64,000 nt of DNA from Cytobacillus oceanisediminis (GCF_007830235.1 NZ_VLKI01000018.1:1-64000), one strand, 5' to 3'. Counted from the stretch's first letter, positions 23,994 through 32,866 are shown. Numbers and translations: made by a program. Notes: generated from the letters alone by a model not told the origin.

Positions 23994-26624
23994 TTATTTT
24001 ACTGTGAATGCATTTATGAATATTTCACCTTGAGATTTGTACAAAGCATTCATTAACCTTACCAAACTTTTCTTCTTCTTCTTTTCATTTACCTCTTTTT
24101 CTTCTGCTTCTTCACTGATGATCCTCAAAATTGCAAACATCGTATTGTCATTAATCTTTAACTTTTTAAATTTCTCTGAATAAGCATTTGTTACTTCTTC
24201 CACTTTGATATTCATTTCTTCTTCATTTCCACCAGCAGTTTTAATTGCTGCAATTTGACCTTGTAACTCAAATGCTAACTCTTGTGCTTTTGGGATCTGT
24301 CTTCTGTTGGCTTTTTTATTTTCTTTCTTATCTAACAACTTAACTAGTTCAATTGAAGTTTTACCATTTGCATTCTTTAATTCGCTCATTACTTCATATA
24401 AGTAATCCATTGGACATTTGTAGCGAGTGAATTTAGTGTTTTCATTGTTAGAAACATATCTCCAGAAATCAGGTTTAGCTGATTCTTCATCCGTATTAAC
24501 CTTCATATCCAATTGACTTCTCACATTCTTAATCTCTTTTGCAATGTCAATGTCATAAAACTTTTTAGCAAGATCAATACAAATCCCACCAAGAATACAC
24601 ATAACATCCGTTTTCTTTGATAACTCCTGCATTTGCTTATCAGAAGCCTTTAAGCCATTGTTTAACTTATCCCAATAAAGAGATAATGCTAACTGACCTA
24701 CATTGACAACTTCACCTATAAACCTTTGAGAATCAGACAAATTATTATCAATTGTAGCAATGTCTTTAAGGTTTAATTTATAACTCTTTGACTGACTGCT
24801 AACATCGTTCACACAGACCTTATAATATCCGTAACACTCATTTGCTAACTTAAGCATATGTACATTATCAAATAGTACTATTGTGTCTGAGTCGAAGTCT
24901 GAGCCACTTAGAATGTTAGGTAAATTGAATCCAATTGTATTTACTGCAACAATGTTAGAAGTTAATTCAAAATATTTATCAATCATCTTATTGTATGTAT
25001 TTTCAACCTTTAATACATTGCTCTGAGAAGTATGAGGATTTCTGAAACCGACTAATTCCCTACCAAAGTTAAACATTGTACTATACACTTGATTTCCTTT
25101 TAGTGTTAAAGATTCAGTGATTTCTTCACCAACTGAATGATATAGATATTCCACTGGATTACCTAGAAGTACAGCATAATCACCATTTAGACGGACTTTA
25201 CCTTTTTTCACATATTTTACATAGTTACTGATTGCTTTTCTTCTAAACTCTCTAAATATCTTTGTTCTAACAATTTCCTTATTTCTTGAATAGAGTTCAA
25301 CAAACATTTCATTGGAATTGATTTCATTCTTTGTGTCATTTATATATTGGATAAAAGCTTCATCATTATTTTTCAATTCCATAATGTAATCACGCTCAAA
25401 TTGACTTAACTTTTCAATATCCTCTTTGTCTGCAGGAAGACTATTCAACATTTGGTAAGAAGTCTGTTGTAATGGATTACCATTGAAATAACCACGCTTT
25501 GTTGCTTTCTCATGTTTACACACACCAAAAAGTGATCCATCTTCTTCAACCTTCATTTTCCAATGTTCCCACATAGCATGTTTACTTCCTAATACACTAC
25601 TAAATTTTAGTGCTTTTAGACAAGATGGATTAATAACCATCTGGATATCAGTAACTTTAATTTGGTTTCCAAACATATCCTCAATGTACTTTTCTTCATA
25701 ATCACTCTTGAAGTAGTCATTGAAAAATAGTTGTAGATTAGTAGCAAATGCTGCAGCTTTAAACATATGATTTCTCAATAGCATCATTGATTGTCCTTGC
25801 TTAAACATTCCACTATCTAAAAGTGCCTCACCATCAAACAATTCATTAGTAACTGAAACCATCTCTTCATAACTGTCCAGGAATCCATTTTCACCTGTTC
25901 TGATAACATTACATACTTCTTTAAATGTGGATTTAACATCATCAACAATGAGAATGTTTTTAGGATTAATTTCAATTGTGGATTCAATACTTGAACCAAC
26001 TAGGCTTTCATATGCTAATAATCCAGCCAAGTCAACTTTATCATTCTCATTGAAAGGTAAATCCATTCTAGACCAGTTAATCATTGAGTTATGTAATTCC
26101 TCTTTGATAAATAAGCATTGACCAGTACGGCTCTTTGAAGATGAACGCTTATAGAAATGATACTTCTGTCCATTGATAACTAATCCATTTACATAAAGGA
26201 TCTCTCTTAAATCCTTAGCAGAAACTTCTTGCCACTCATCAGAATCAACATCAATCTCCTGTTGTAACTTTGTGGAGTGCTCAATACTTTTCTTCAACTT
26301 ATCAATTACCTTTGAATCTGTTGCTTCATTTAACTTTGATTCTTTCTCAGTAATAATTTCAGGTAAGAATTTTAGGATATGCTTACCACTCTTAACCTTC
26401 TGGTCAAATTTTACATTGATAATGTCATTAGACAAATTCTTATTAGGTTGAAACTTTGTGCTAAATGGTACTAACCCTTGCTTCTTCAATTGAATTAATT
26501 CCAATGAGTAAGGAATCATACCAACATACTCTTCTTTAACATAACTGTTTCTAATCATATGTGAATAAATATCTGCTGCCTCGATTGATGGAATATATAC
26601 ACCTTTATTATTTACGTTTGTCAT
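23994..26624 (-). CDS. YonO/RdRP-like single-chain DNA-dependent RNA polymerase
   Basis: 876 residues, close to the roughly 900 of SPbeta YonO. Catalytic loop: NILSGSDFDSDTIVLFDN with DFDSD at residues 576-580, the DxDxD metal-binding motif of double-psi beta-barrel polymerases. About 60 residues before it is GRELVGFRNPHTSQSNV, matching the RNP block that precedes the LSGxDxDGD loop in eukaryotic RdRPs and YonO relatives. The Gly of DxDGD is Ser here. YonO is known to be an active phage RNA polymerase used for late SPbeta genes. By analogy this enzyme would transcribe phage genes; the specific promoters are unknown. The gene has its own terminator and lies between early and late genes. Confidence 0.85.
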   Translation of the reverse strand: MTNVNNKGVYIPSIEAADIYSHMIRNSYVKEEYVGMIPYSLELIQLKKQGLVPFSTKFQPNKNLSNDIINVKFDQKVKSGKHILKFLPEIITEKESKLNEATDSKVIDKLKKSIEHSTKLQQEIDVDSDEWQEVSAKDLREILYVNGLVINGQKYHFYKRSSSKSRTGQCLFIKEELHNSMINWSRMDLPFNENDKVDLAGLLAYESLVGSSIESTIEINPKNILIVDDVKSTFKEVCNVIRTGENGFLDSYEEMVSVTNELFDGEALLDSGMFKQGQSMMLLRNHMFKAAAFATNLQLFFNDYFKSDYEEKYIEDMFGNQIKVTDIQMVINPSCLKALKFSSVLGSKHAMWEHWKMKVEEDGSLFGVCKHEKATKRGYFNGNPLQQTSYQMLNSLPADKEDIEKLSQFERDYIMELKNNDEAFIQYINDTKNEINSNEMFVELYSRNKEIVRTKIFREFRRKAISNYVKYVKKGKVRLNGDYAVLLGNPVEYLYHSVGEEITESLTLKGNQVYSTMFNFGRELVGFRNPHTSQSNVLKVENTYNKMIDKYFELTSNIVAVNTIGFNLPNILSGSDFDSDTIVLFDNVHMLKLANECYGYYKVCVNDVSSQSKSYKLNLKDIATIDNNLSDSQRFIGEVVNVGQLALSLYWDKLNNGLKASDKQMQELSKKTDVMCILGGICIDLAKKFYDIDIAKEIKNVRSQLDMKVNTDEESAKPDFWRYVSNNENTKFTRYKCPMDYLYEVMSELKNANGKTSIELVKLLDKKENKKANRRQIPKAQELAFELQGQIAAIKTAGGNEEEMNIKVEEVTNAYSEKFKKLKINDNTMFAILRIISEEAEEKEVNEKKKKKSLVRLMNALYKSQGEIFINAFTVK

Positions 26625-26718
26625 TTTAACATGTCTCCTTTAGCTTAATCTTGATTTAGATTATGTATTAATGTACTTATTTGCGGTATATGAAAATTAA
26701 CAATTCAAATTATAAATT

Positions 26719-26979
26719 CCCCTCAGGGGACGAACTCACTTTTGGAACGTAGTGGAAAAAGTTAGATCGCAGGGGTGGTTTTGAACTTAACTATTTAAAA
26801 GAACAAAACCCTACCGCACATTTAAGACGAAAAGCGTGTCTTAAATGCTTGCTTAAAAATATTAAATACATTCCCATTCGGTCATTACATTTAATATTTT
26901 TAGATTTAAAATTTGTCCTCTTTTATTACCTATAGTATTTAAGGTTTTATATAATAGGTAACAAGAGTGGACAAATTTT
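26719..26979. repeat. Array of five hairpins between RNA polymerase and 347-aa genes
   Basis: Successive inverted repeats: CCCCTCAGGGG (26719-26729); GGTGGTTTTG...CAAAACCCTACC (about 26773-26815); CATTTAAGAC...GTCTTAAATG (26819-26847, perfect); AAAAATATTAAAT...ATTTAATATTTTT (26855-26901, perfect 13 bp); AAAATTTGTCC...GGACAAATTTT (26908-26979, perfect 11 bp plus an imperfect extension). The last could be the terminator of the 347-aa gene. The whole resembles an origin or structured RNA. The 26625-26983 gap contains no gene. Confidence 0.6.
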
Positions 26980-26983
26980 CTTA

Positions 26984-28027
26984 TTAACTAAATAACTCCT
27001 CTAGTTCCTTATTAATTATTTCTTCTTCTGCAATTGTTAAATTATTTTTTGTTATTGGTTCATAAATACTCACTTGTGTATCATCAATCAATAAGTCAAT
27101 TAATTTTTTAATTTTGATTGTGTATTTTTCTGATAAACGGTGCTTACCCATCTTCTTAGGTGAAAATGCTTTATCGTGTCTGTTCTCTGCATTCTTCATA
27201 AAATGTTGAATTACAGTTGCATTTAAATCATTTTTAATATCATCTTTCTTTGAATCCTCTAACATTAACTCCATTAATTTATCTCTTTCCTTACTTATGT
27301 AATTTTCATTGATGGAAATGTTATAAGCATGATAATAGAAGTCAATGTTAATTTGTTTACGGATAAGTTTTGCTGTTTCCTTTTTAAACTTGCCCCAGTG
27401 TTTCGATGTTCTAACTTGTGATACAGATTCATAACTCAATTCATTAAGCATTTCTTTTTCACAAGCCCATATAATATCTTTTTCATCTCTGGTTGCTTCC
27501 CTATGTATACCTGATTCACGAACCTTAATAATCGTCTCGTACCAAAGCACACGCTTATCTTGTAAATTGTTCAGTGTAGTTTCAATAGCACTCTTGAAAT
27601 TGTTGTTACTTGTATTGTAAAAGTCATAAATAATATGCTCCTCTATATTTGCATATCGTGATAAACTCTTTACATTTTGGCTGCAGAAACCGTAATTTTC
27701 ATTTATCATATTTACAGTTTCTAATAATTTATTTCTGCTTATGGATAGATGACCTTTCTTAGTTCTGGCAAGTAGATCAGTAATTAAGAATTGAATCATA
27801 TTTCCATAAACACTACTTCTGCCTCGATTCTCAACCTTTTCTAATGCTTCCTCATATATTTCTATAACTGTAATGGAGTGACCTGATTTAACCAATTTAC
27901 AATGTCTTTCTAATTCCTTAAATTGTGCCTTTCTTCCATTACCTGTCTGAGTTTTCATTTCTAATGCTTCACATAATGCTTTGTAATTTTTATATGTAGT
28001 ACCTGCTATTAGGTTGTTAATATTCAT
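26984..28027 (-). CDS. Phage protein with plasmid/phage-type HTH N-terminus (347 aa)
   Basis: The start LIAGTTYKNYKALCEALEMK followed by RKAQFKELERHCKLVKSGHS and VIEIYEEALEK is a short DNA-binding-type module seen at the N-terminus of many Gram-positive phage and plasmid proteins. The remaining about 280 residues are helical, basic and unrecognised. It lies upstream of a hairpin array and the RNA polymerase gene, so a role in replication initiation or in early transcription control is plausible. Not proven. Confidence 0.55.
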   Translation of the reverse strand: MNINNLIAGTTYKNYKALCEALEMKTQTGNGRKAQFKELERHCKLVKSGHSITVIEIYEEALEKVENRGRSSVYGNMIQFLITDLLARTKKGHLSISRNKLLETVNMINENYGFCSQNVKSLSRYANIEEHIIYDFYNTSNNNFKSAIETTLNNLQDKRVLWYETIIKVRESGIHREATRDEKDIIWACEKEMLNELSYESVSQVRTSKHWGKFKKETAKLIRKQINIDFYYHAYNISINENYISKERDKLMELMLEDSKKDDIKNDLNATVIQHFMKNAENRHDKAFSPKKMGKHRLSEKYTIKIKKLIDLLIDDTQVSIYEPITKNNLTIAEEEIINKELEELFS

Positions 28028-28076
28028 TTTTCCTATCTCCTTTGCTAATTTTTTATTAGATTGATTATGTATTAGA

Positions 28077-28259
28077 TTAATTGTTTTCAGATAAGTATTT
28101 ATTTACATGCTCCAGAACATATAGTGTGTGTGGAAAGAAATACACGTACTTTGTACTATCCCTTTTGTCTGCTTTCATGTTTAGTAACTTGCAGCCATTC
28201 ATCATTAAATAACCAGCGAGACGTTGGCTGAACACAACAAAATCATTTTCATTTTTCAT
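28077..28259 (-). CDS. DUF5659-like small protein (60 aa)
   Basis: From ATG 28259 (AAGGA about 10 nt upstream; the longer frame to 28361 overlaps the preceding gene and is unlikely). FVVFSQRLAGYLMMNGCKLL followed by KYVYFF matches the DUF5659 pattern of short proteins in phages and ICEs. Function unknown; a winged-helix-like fold is possible. Confidence 0.65.
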   Translation of the reverse strand: MKNENDFVVFSQRLAGYLMMNGCKLLNMKADKRDSTKYVYFFPHTLYVLEHVNKYLSENN

Positions 28260-28282
28260 CTTAATCATTCCTTTTCTTTTGT

Positions 28283-28468
28283 TTATTTGTTTATTTCCTT
28301 TTGGTCTATGTAATTCATGTACTGTTTCTCTAATCGAAATTTCATTTTGCCATTTTCCCATCTGCTAATGGATGATTTGTTACAGCCAAGATAAGCTGCA
28401 ACCTCATCCAATGTAATCTTAAGTCGCTTTCTTTTCATAAGATAAATTTCTCCAATTTCCAGTTTCAC
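28283..28468 (-). CDS. Xre-family regulator (61 aa), first gene of leftward early operon
   Basis: I choose GTG 28468 because AGGAGGTGG lies 6 nt upstream; the frame to 28525 has none. The HTH is KITLDEVAAYLGCNKSSISRWENGK. It heads the leftward early run and is preceded by a good promoter, so it is a Cro-like or early regulator. No C-terminal dimerisation or cleavage domain is present. Confidence 0.78.
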   Translation of the reverse strand: MKLEIGEIYLMKRKRLKITLDEVAAYLGCNKSSISRWENGKMKFRLEKQYMNYIDQKEINK

Positions 28469-28509
28469 TTTAATCCACCTCCTATTTGCAATATCTTGCG
28501 TAAAAAAAT

Positions 28510-28539
28510 ATATAACCCTTTCCACTTGTACACTTTCAA
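28510..28539 (-). promoter_or_regulatory. Leftward early promoter
   Basis: TTGAAA, 18-bp spacer, TTATAT upstream of the 61-aa Xre gene. An imperfect inverted repeat GTACCTT...AAGTGTAC overlaps the -35, a candidate operator. Confidence 0.6.
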
Positions 28540-29554
28540 AAGGTACTTATAATCCAGCAATAGCAAGAAATAATGAAGATTCATTCTGAAAATAATTGCT
28601 CATTTTTGATACTTTTGTATTGTTCCTTTAAAGAGGATTAACTCAAAACACACTCTATCCATTGCGCCTGTATGATGGAACACGATTCAGGTCACGCTGA
28701 GTAATTTATGCTCCTTTAACGAACATCCATTTTTTTGTTTTTTTGGATACCCCTAAAGTCAGTTATATCAAGCGATTCAGCCGACTCTTTTTCAAAAATC
28801 CATTTTAAAATTTGGTTACGATGTTGACACACCAATGGTTAAGAGCATTTCTAAATGGTAACGCACCTCATATGCCCTAATGGGTATAATAGTTTTTATT
28901 TAATCTCCTTAGTAGTAGTATCCATTGAAATTTACCCTAACTATTACAGCAACAAGGGATTGAACTACTTTAATTTTTAAAAGTTAGCACAAAGTGTAGT
29001 TACAACGTTGATTTGACGGGCTTCTATATCAAACATTTTTTTTTACCTTTGTAGACCATTATCTAAAACAACCTTCAACCTCAACGGAGAGTAAGGGTAA
29101 ACCTGCTTTCCATCATTCTTAGATGATTCTTACATTGATACAATGCTGATAATTCAACCTTAAAATAGGTAGCAAAGCGTTACATACTTTCCCCTTAAAC
29201 ACTCTCCAATTTTTCATTAAAACATTGATTTATCAACATTCCTTAAATTTAGCGATTATTTTTATAGTTCATAAATCCAGTGTTATCAAGGGATACAAGT
29301 ATTTTTAAAGAATCGAACATTTTCTTAACATACTGTAAATCCCTTTTTGTAGACCATTAAGAAATATCGGCTGAAATCATTGTTATTACTGCATTCTTTA
29401 GAAGTTTGTGAATTCTTGCGTGGGAACGTTGTTGATATACCAGTACTTAGAGCCATTTCTAAATGGTAACATTCACAAACTATTGTAAAATTTCAAAAAT
29501 AGTGCAAATTTACCCTTTTAATCACCAGTGAAATTTAGTATAATTAAATTAAAG
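28540..29554. repeat. 1-kb non-coding block with diverged duplicated segments
   Basis: No gene on either strand. Exact repeats: ATTTCTAAATGGTAAC at 28847 and 29455; AAATTTACCCT at 28928 and 29506; TTTGTAGACCATTA at 29048 and 29346. Around the first pair the similarity extends upstream (CGWTGTTGA...CCA...TTAGAGC), so a block of about 100 bp is duplicated about 600 bp apart. Shorter motifs resembling ACRTTGATNT recur. Possible replication origin, partition site or polymerase promoter cluster. Confidence 0.55.
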
Positions 29555-29615
29555 ATGGTTCATTGATGAATGTACTTAGGCGACCAACCTCCCACTCATC
29601 AATAAACCATTTTCT
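29555..29615 (-). terminator. Large hairpin after the 132-aa gene
   Basis: ATGGTTCATTGATGAATG...CACTCATCAATAAACCAT: 18-19 bp stem with two mismatches, 21-nt loop. On the minus strand it follows the 132-aa stop and leads into T-rich DNA, so terminator or operator. Confidence 0.5.
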
Positions 29616-29623
29616 ATGACTAT

Positions 29624-30022
29624 TTAATTCTCAATGCTACCAACATTGAAACTGAAGTCATTAACACTTAATGTTGTGACTGTGCCATCACATTTTGTTG
29701 CAGTCACAACGACATATCCCACTGTAAGTTCATTAAGCATAAGTTGAGCAGAATATAATGCTCTATCCTCATTAGTTTCCTCAATGTCTACAATGTTGAA
29801 TAGGTTTAAATCAGAAATGATTAATCCATCTTCCTCAAATAACACTGTATCTTCCATATTCCAATCAATTGCATTTAACTCTAGAACTTCTCCTCTATGG
29901 TTAAATACCAGTAATTTCACACCTGCGAATGATTCACCAAAATGAAGATCTGTTTCATTTCCTTTATAAGCCACATTTACCTTTACTTCTGCCAACACTT
30001 CAAACTTTTCAACTGTTCTCAC
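29624..30022 (-). CDS. Hypothetical protein (132 aa) divergent from Xre repressor
   Basis: The start is preceded by AAGGGAGAGATGA. Acidic, beta-rich protein (EVLAEVKVNVAYKGNETDLHFGESF ... TVTTLSVNDFSFNVG). Not recognised. It shares an operator-containing divergent promoter region with the Xre gene, so the two form a regulatory pair. It may be an antirepressor-like or lysogeny gene, by position only. Confidence 0.5.
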   Translation of the reverse strand: MRTVEKFEVLAEVKVNVAYKGNETDLHFGESFAGVKLLVFNHRGEVLELNAIDWNMEDTVLFEEDGLIISDLNLFNIVDIEETNEDRALYSAQLMLNELTVGYVVVTATKCDGTVTTLSVNDFSFNVGSIEN

Positions 30023-30090
30023 TTCTCATCTCTCCCTTTTTTCCTTTTTATTTTTGTATTGCTTGTTGTGATTGTCTTGTTGTTAATTAC

Positions 30091-30119
30091 AATATACACT
30101 ATCGTATAATGGAATGCAA
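30091..30119 (-). promoter_or_regulatory. Leftward promoter with operator
   Basis: TTGCAT, 17 bp, TATATT for the 132-aa gene. The spacer contains CACTATCGTATAAT (30097-30110), repeated in the divergent promoter. Confidence 0.65.
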
Positions 30120-30161
30120 TACATAAAGTGGAAAAAAATGAAAATATTTTTAATTTTGTTA

Positions 30162-30191
30162 TTGAATATGGACTATCGTCTATCGTATAAT
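30162..30191 (+). promoter_or_regulatory. Rightward promoter with operator
   Basis: TTGAAT, 18 bp, TATAAT for the Xre gene. ACTATCGT-CTATCGTATAAT overlaps the spacer and -10; the shared CTATCGTATAAT is the likely Xre operator, consistent with autoregulation. Confidence 0.65.
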
Positions 30192-30237
30192 AAAAGTAAG
30201 AAATGAACGAGCATTCATAAATTAGGAGTGAATATAA

Positions 30238-30453
30238 ATGAAGTACATAGTTGAACCAAAATTAAACCAAATACTAAAAGAAAGAAATATGACTCAATTG
30301 GAATTAGCCGAATTAACTGGTATTCCTCAAGCATCCATTTCAAGGTTTAATAAGAATAAACAACACATGGCAGTACATTTAGTTTTGATCAGTAAAGCAT
30401 TGGGAGTATCTATAGAAGACTTATTTGAAATCAAGGAGGGAGATGCTGAATAA
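30238..30453 (+). CDS. Xre-family repressor-like regulator (71 aa)
   Basis: AGGAGTGA 6 nt before ATG. HTH: MTQLELAELTGIPQASISRFNKNKQ, then HLVLISKALGVSIEDLFEI. YozG/Cro-like, one domain. It lies at the host-proximal end of the prophage, the usual place of lysogeny control, next to the attachment junction. No integrase accompanies it. Confidence 0.8.
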   Translation: MKYIVEPKLNQILKERNMTQLELAELTGIPQASISRFNKNKQHMAVHLVLISKALGVSIEDLFEIKEGDAE

Positions 30454-30550
30454 AAGGCATTCCCTTTTTTAATTTCTAACACTTCTAATCAATCGCTAGA
30501 GCAGTTTAAAGTGCTTTCTGGTATAAGTTACTCTATTTTAAATAAGACCC

Positions 30551-30778
30551 TTAATTTCGCTTTAATTTAAAGCCTGAGAGTATCCATATATTTTCTATAT
30601 ACCTGTTTATGGAATCAATGAGTTGTATAAATGCTTCACATCCTTTGCTGTTAATTTTTGAATTATGTTTAGTCACATTCGGTATTGTGATGATTAACAG
30701 CACTGAAATAACCAGCAAAACAATCATCATTTCAATCAGTGTAAATCCCTTGTCGTTTTTGATTTTTTGTAATTTCAT
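30551..30778 (-). pseudogene. comGC: comGC 5' part, split by prophage integration
   Basis: Major competence pseudopilin. The prepilin motif KNDKGFTLIEMMIVLLVISVLLIITIPNVTKHNS is intact (ComC cleavage after Gly, Glu5 present), but family sequence ends at about residue 55 (KGCEAFIQLI) and the last about 20 residues come from phage DNA. Full ComGC is about 100 residues. The start overlaps the comGB stop (TAATG). The remaining comGC and downstream comGD-G should lie beyond the prophage's left end, so competence is expected to be off unless the phage excises. Confidence 0.88.
30590..30645. other. Prophage-chromosome junction (attR-like) in comGC
   Basis: Junction placed where the ComGC protein sequence departs from the family, around 30600-30640. 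The core cannot be defined without the other attachment site. Confidence 0.6.
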
Positions 30779-31815
30779 TAAAATCCCTCCAATAGATGAA
30801 ACATTGGCAGCAATACCGCCAGGTACATGGATACAATTAAAAAGCCAATAAACAAGTACAAAAGCGGCTGAATCAATTTGAGCAGCTTTTCTGTTTTTTC
30901 CTCAAGAAGGCTTAGGCAGTGCCTGCTGAAAAAGATTAATTCCTGATCCAGCCTGCCATTTTTCTGCCCATGCCTGATGATGTTTGATAATTCCTTTTCA
31001 AAGAAAGAGAAACTTATTAAAATATCCTCCAGCTTATCTCCATTGCGCAAATTTATTTTCATAGCCTCTCCTATCCCCCTGTAAAATGGCTGTTTATCAT
31101 TTCTTTCAAATAAACTTAGAGCTTCATATACAGAAAGGCCGCCCGCTAATAGATAACTAAGCTGCACGGCAAAAAAGTGAGTATAGTACAGACGGAGAAA
31201 AGGGCCTGCAACAGGAATCCTTACAATTTTCCGCTTCTGATCAAGGGGAGAATGCTTTCGAAATCTGAAAAAATAGTAAACCAGTAGAACCATAATGCTG
31301 AAGAGGCTTAGGACCATTAAGACAGGGAGGAGGTCGCCAAGAAGGTAGACAACTTTAGTGAAGAAATTAGGCTGCAGTTTCATGGAAACAAACAATGAAG
31401 AAAAACGGGGCAATAATATATTATCTACGAAAACAAAGAGAAAAGAGGTTATTATAATTAAGAAAAGAGGATATGCAATTAGTTTCTTTAGCTTCTCAAC
31501 GTCCTTCCCCCTTTTTAGAATCATTTCACTGCCTTCCAGAAACGCGGCGGCCAGTCCTCCATGCTGCTCTGCAAAAAACACGTATCCAATCAAGCTTTTA
31601 TTAAAGTTCATATTGGAAAGGATCTGATAAAAGGGGTATCCTTCTTTCAACTCAGAGAGGCAATGGCTTATCTCCTGCTTTCTTTTGCTAGGAAGCTGGT
31701 ATATAAGTGATTCTAACGCTTCGGATAATGGATATCCCCTGGACAGTAGATCGCCTGTATTTTTTAGAAAATATCCTTGTTCCTGAATGGTCCATTTATG
31801 TTGCTTCATTATCAT
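30778..31815 (-). CDS. comGB: Competence pseudopilus membrane platform protein ComGB
   Basis: 345 residues from ATG 31815 (AGGTGGG upstream; ATG 31809 also possible). Two T2SSF domains with the typical TM segments near 110-140, 160-190 and 315-345. LLSRGYPLSEALESL and LLAGGLSVYEALSLFE are the paired helical repeats of GspF/PilC-type platform proteins. It overlaps comGA by about 20 nt and comGC by 1 nt, so operon order is conserved up to the phage insertion. Confidence 0.93.
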   Translation of the reverse strand: MIMKQHKWTIQEQGYFLKNTGDLLSRGYPLSEALESLIYQLPSKRKQEISHCLSELKEGYPFYQILSNMNFNKSLIGYVFFAEQHGGLAAAFLEGSEMILKRGKDVEKLKKLIAYPLFLIIITSFLFVFVDNILLPRFSSLFVSMKLQPNFFTKVVYLLGDLLPVLMVLSLFSIMVLLVYYFFRFRKHSPLDQKRKIVRIPVAGPFLRLYYTHFFAVQLSYLLAGGLSVYEALSLFERNDKQPFYRGIGEAMKINLRNGDKLEDILISFSFFEKELSNIIRHGQKNGRLDQELIFFSRHCLSLLEEKTEKLLKLIQPLLYLFIGFLIVSMYLAVLLPMFHLLEGF

Positions 31816-32866
31816 GCACCCACCTGCTGTATTCCGATTCCTTAATATAGCCAAGGGCAATACCCTTTGTTATTACCTCCTTTAGCGTTCGGTATTTAAC
31901 ATCATTTACCTCTCCTCTGACCTCTTTTATGGAAGCATTAAGTGCTCTTCCCGCAAGAAGTTCAAATACACTTGCCCTTTTCCACCTGCCATACCCATAA
32001 CAATAAGAAGAACATTCACCCTCACAATATGGGCAAGTAAGTTCCACAAGCCGCTGCGCCGTCACTGCCACAAGAGTCTGTTCAATTTCAAGCATATTTA
32101 CACCAAACTCGGCTAACCGATATACAGCCCCTTTTGCATCCCTTGTATGCATTGTGCTCAATACTAAATGACCTGTCAGCGCTGCCCTTACTGCTATCTT
32201 TGCTGTTTCTGCATCGCGGATCTCTCCAACCATAATAATATCTGGGTCATGGCGAAGAATGGCCTTTAAACCCGCAGCATAGGAAACGCCCGCTTTTTCA
32301 TTAACTTGAACTTGGAGAACCATGTCATTTACTTTTTCAATGGGGTCTTCCAGAGTTATGACATTTCTGTGGAACATATGGGAAGTCTCATTTAATAAGG
32401 AATACAAGGTCGTGGTTTTGCCGCTTCCGGTTGGACCGGTGAAAATTATAAGTCCATGGGCATGCTTAAGCAGTGCAAGCATTTTTCTGGTCATGTTCGG
32501 AAAAAGGCTGATTTGAAAGAAAGGAATTTGTTCCTGCTGGGGAAGAATTCTGATTACAAGGCTTTCGTTGTGGCTGGATGGAAGAGTTGAAAAACGGAGT
32601 CCAATCATTTGTCCATCGATTTCCAGAGAATAAGCTCCGCTTTGCGGCCTCCTCTTTTCACCAATATCCATTGAAGCAGTAAACTTAAAATGTGAAATCA
32701 GTCTGTCGCATTCTTCTTTAGGGAGATAAAGCCTTGGGGCCAGTTTGCTGCCAAACCTTAACTGGATAAGAGTGTCTTTTCTGCGGGGAATGATATGAAT
32801 GTCAGAGGCATGGCATCTAATGGCATCTTTAATGATTCGCTCAGCCATTCTTTCGATTGTGCTCAA
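31796..32866 (-). CDS. comGA: Competence traffic ATPase ComGA
   Basis: 356 residues. Walker A GPTGSGKTTTLYSLL, Asp box DPIEKVNDMVLQVQVNEKAG, Walker B ILRHDPDIIMVGEIRD, His box LVLSTMHTRDA, and a Cys-rich zinc region CPYCEGEC near the end. It powers assembly of the ComG pseudopilus for DNA uptake. First gene of the operon. A ComK-type promoter could not be assigned confidently. Confidence 0.95.
   Translation of the reverse strand: MSTIERMAERIIKDAIRCHASDIHIIPRRKDTLIQLRFGSKLAPRLYLPKEECDRLISHFKFTASMDIGEKRRPQSGAYSLEIDGQMIGLRFSTLPSSHNESLVIRILPQQEQIPFFQISLFPNMTRKMLALLKHAHGLIIFTGPTGSGKTTTLYSLLNETSHMFHRNVITLEDPIEKVNDMVLQVQVNEKAGVSYAAGLKAILRHDPDIIMVGEIRDAETAKIAVRAALTGHLVLSTMHTRDAKGAVYRLAEFGVNMLEIEQTLVAVTAQRLVELTCPYCEGECSSYCYGYGRWKRASVFELLAGRALNASIKEVRGEVNDVKYRTLKEVITKGIALGYIKESEYSRWVHDNEAT

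Noticed and set aside
23994..30453. Arbitrium (AimR/AimP) system as in SPbeta-like phages
   Set aside because: No TPR-type AimR protein or small secreted peptide gene was found near the regulators in this window.
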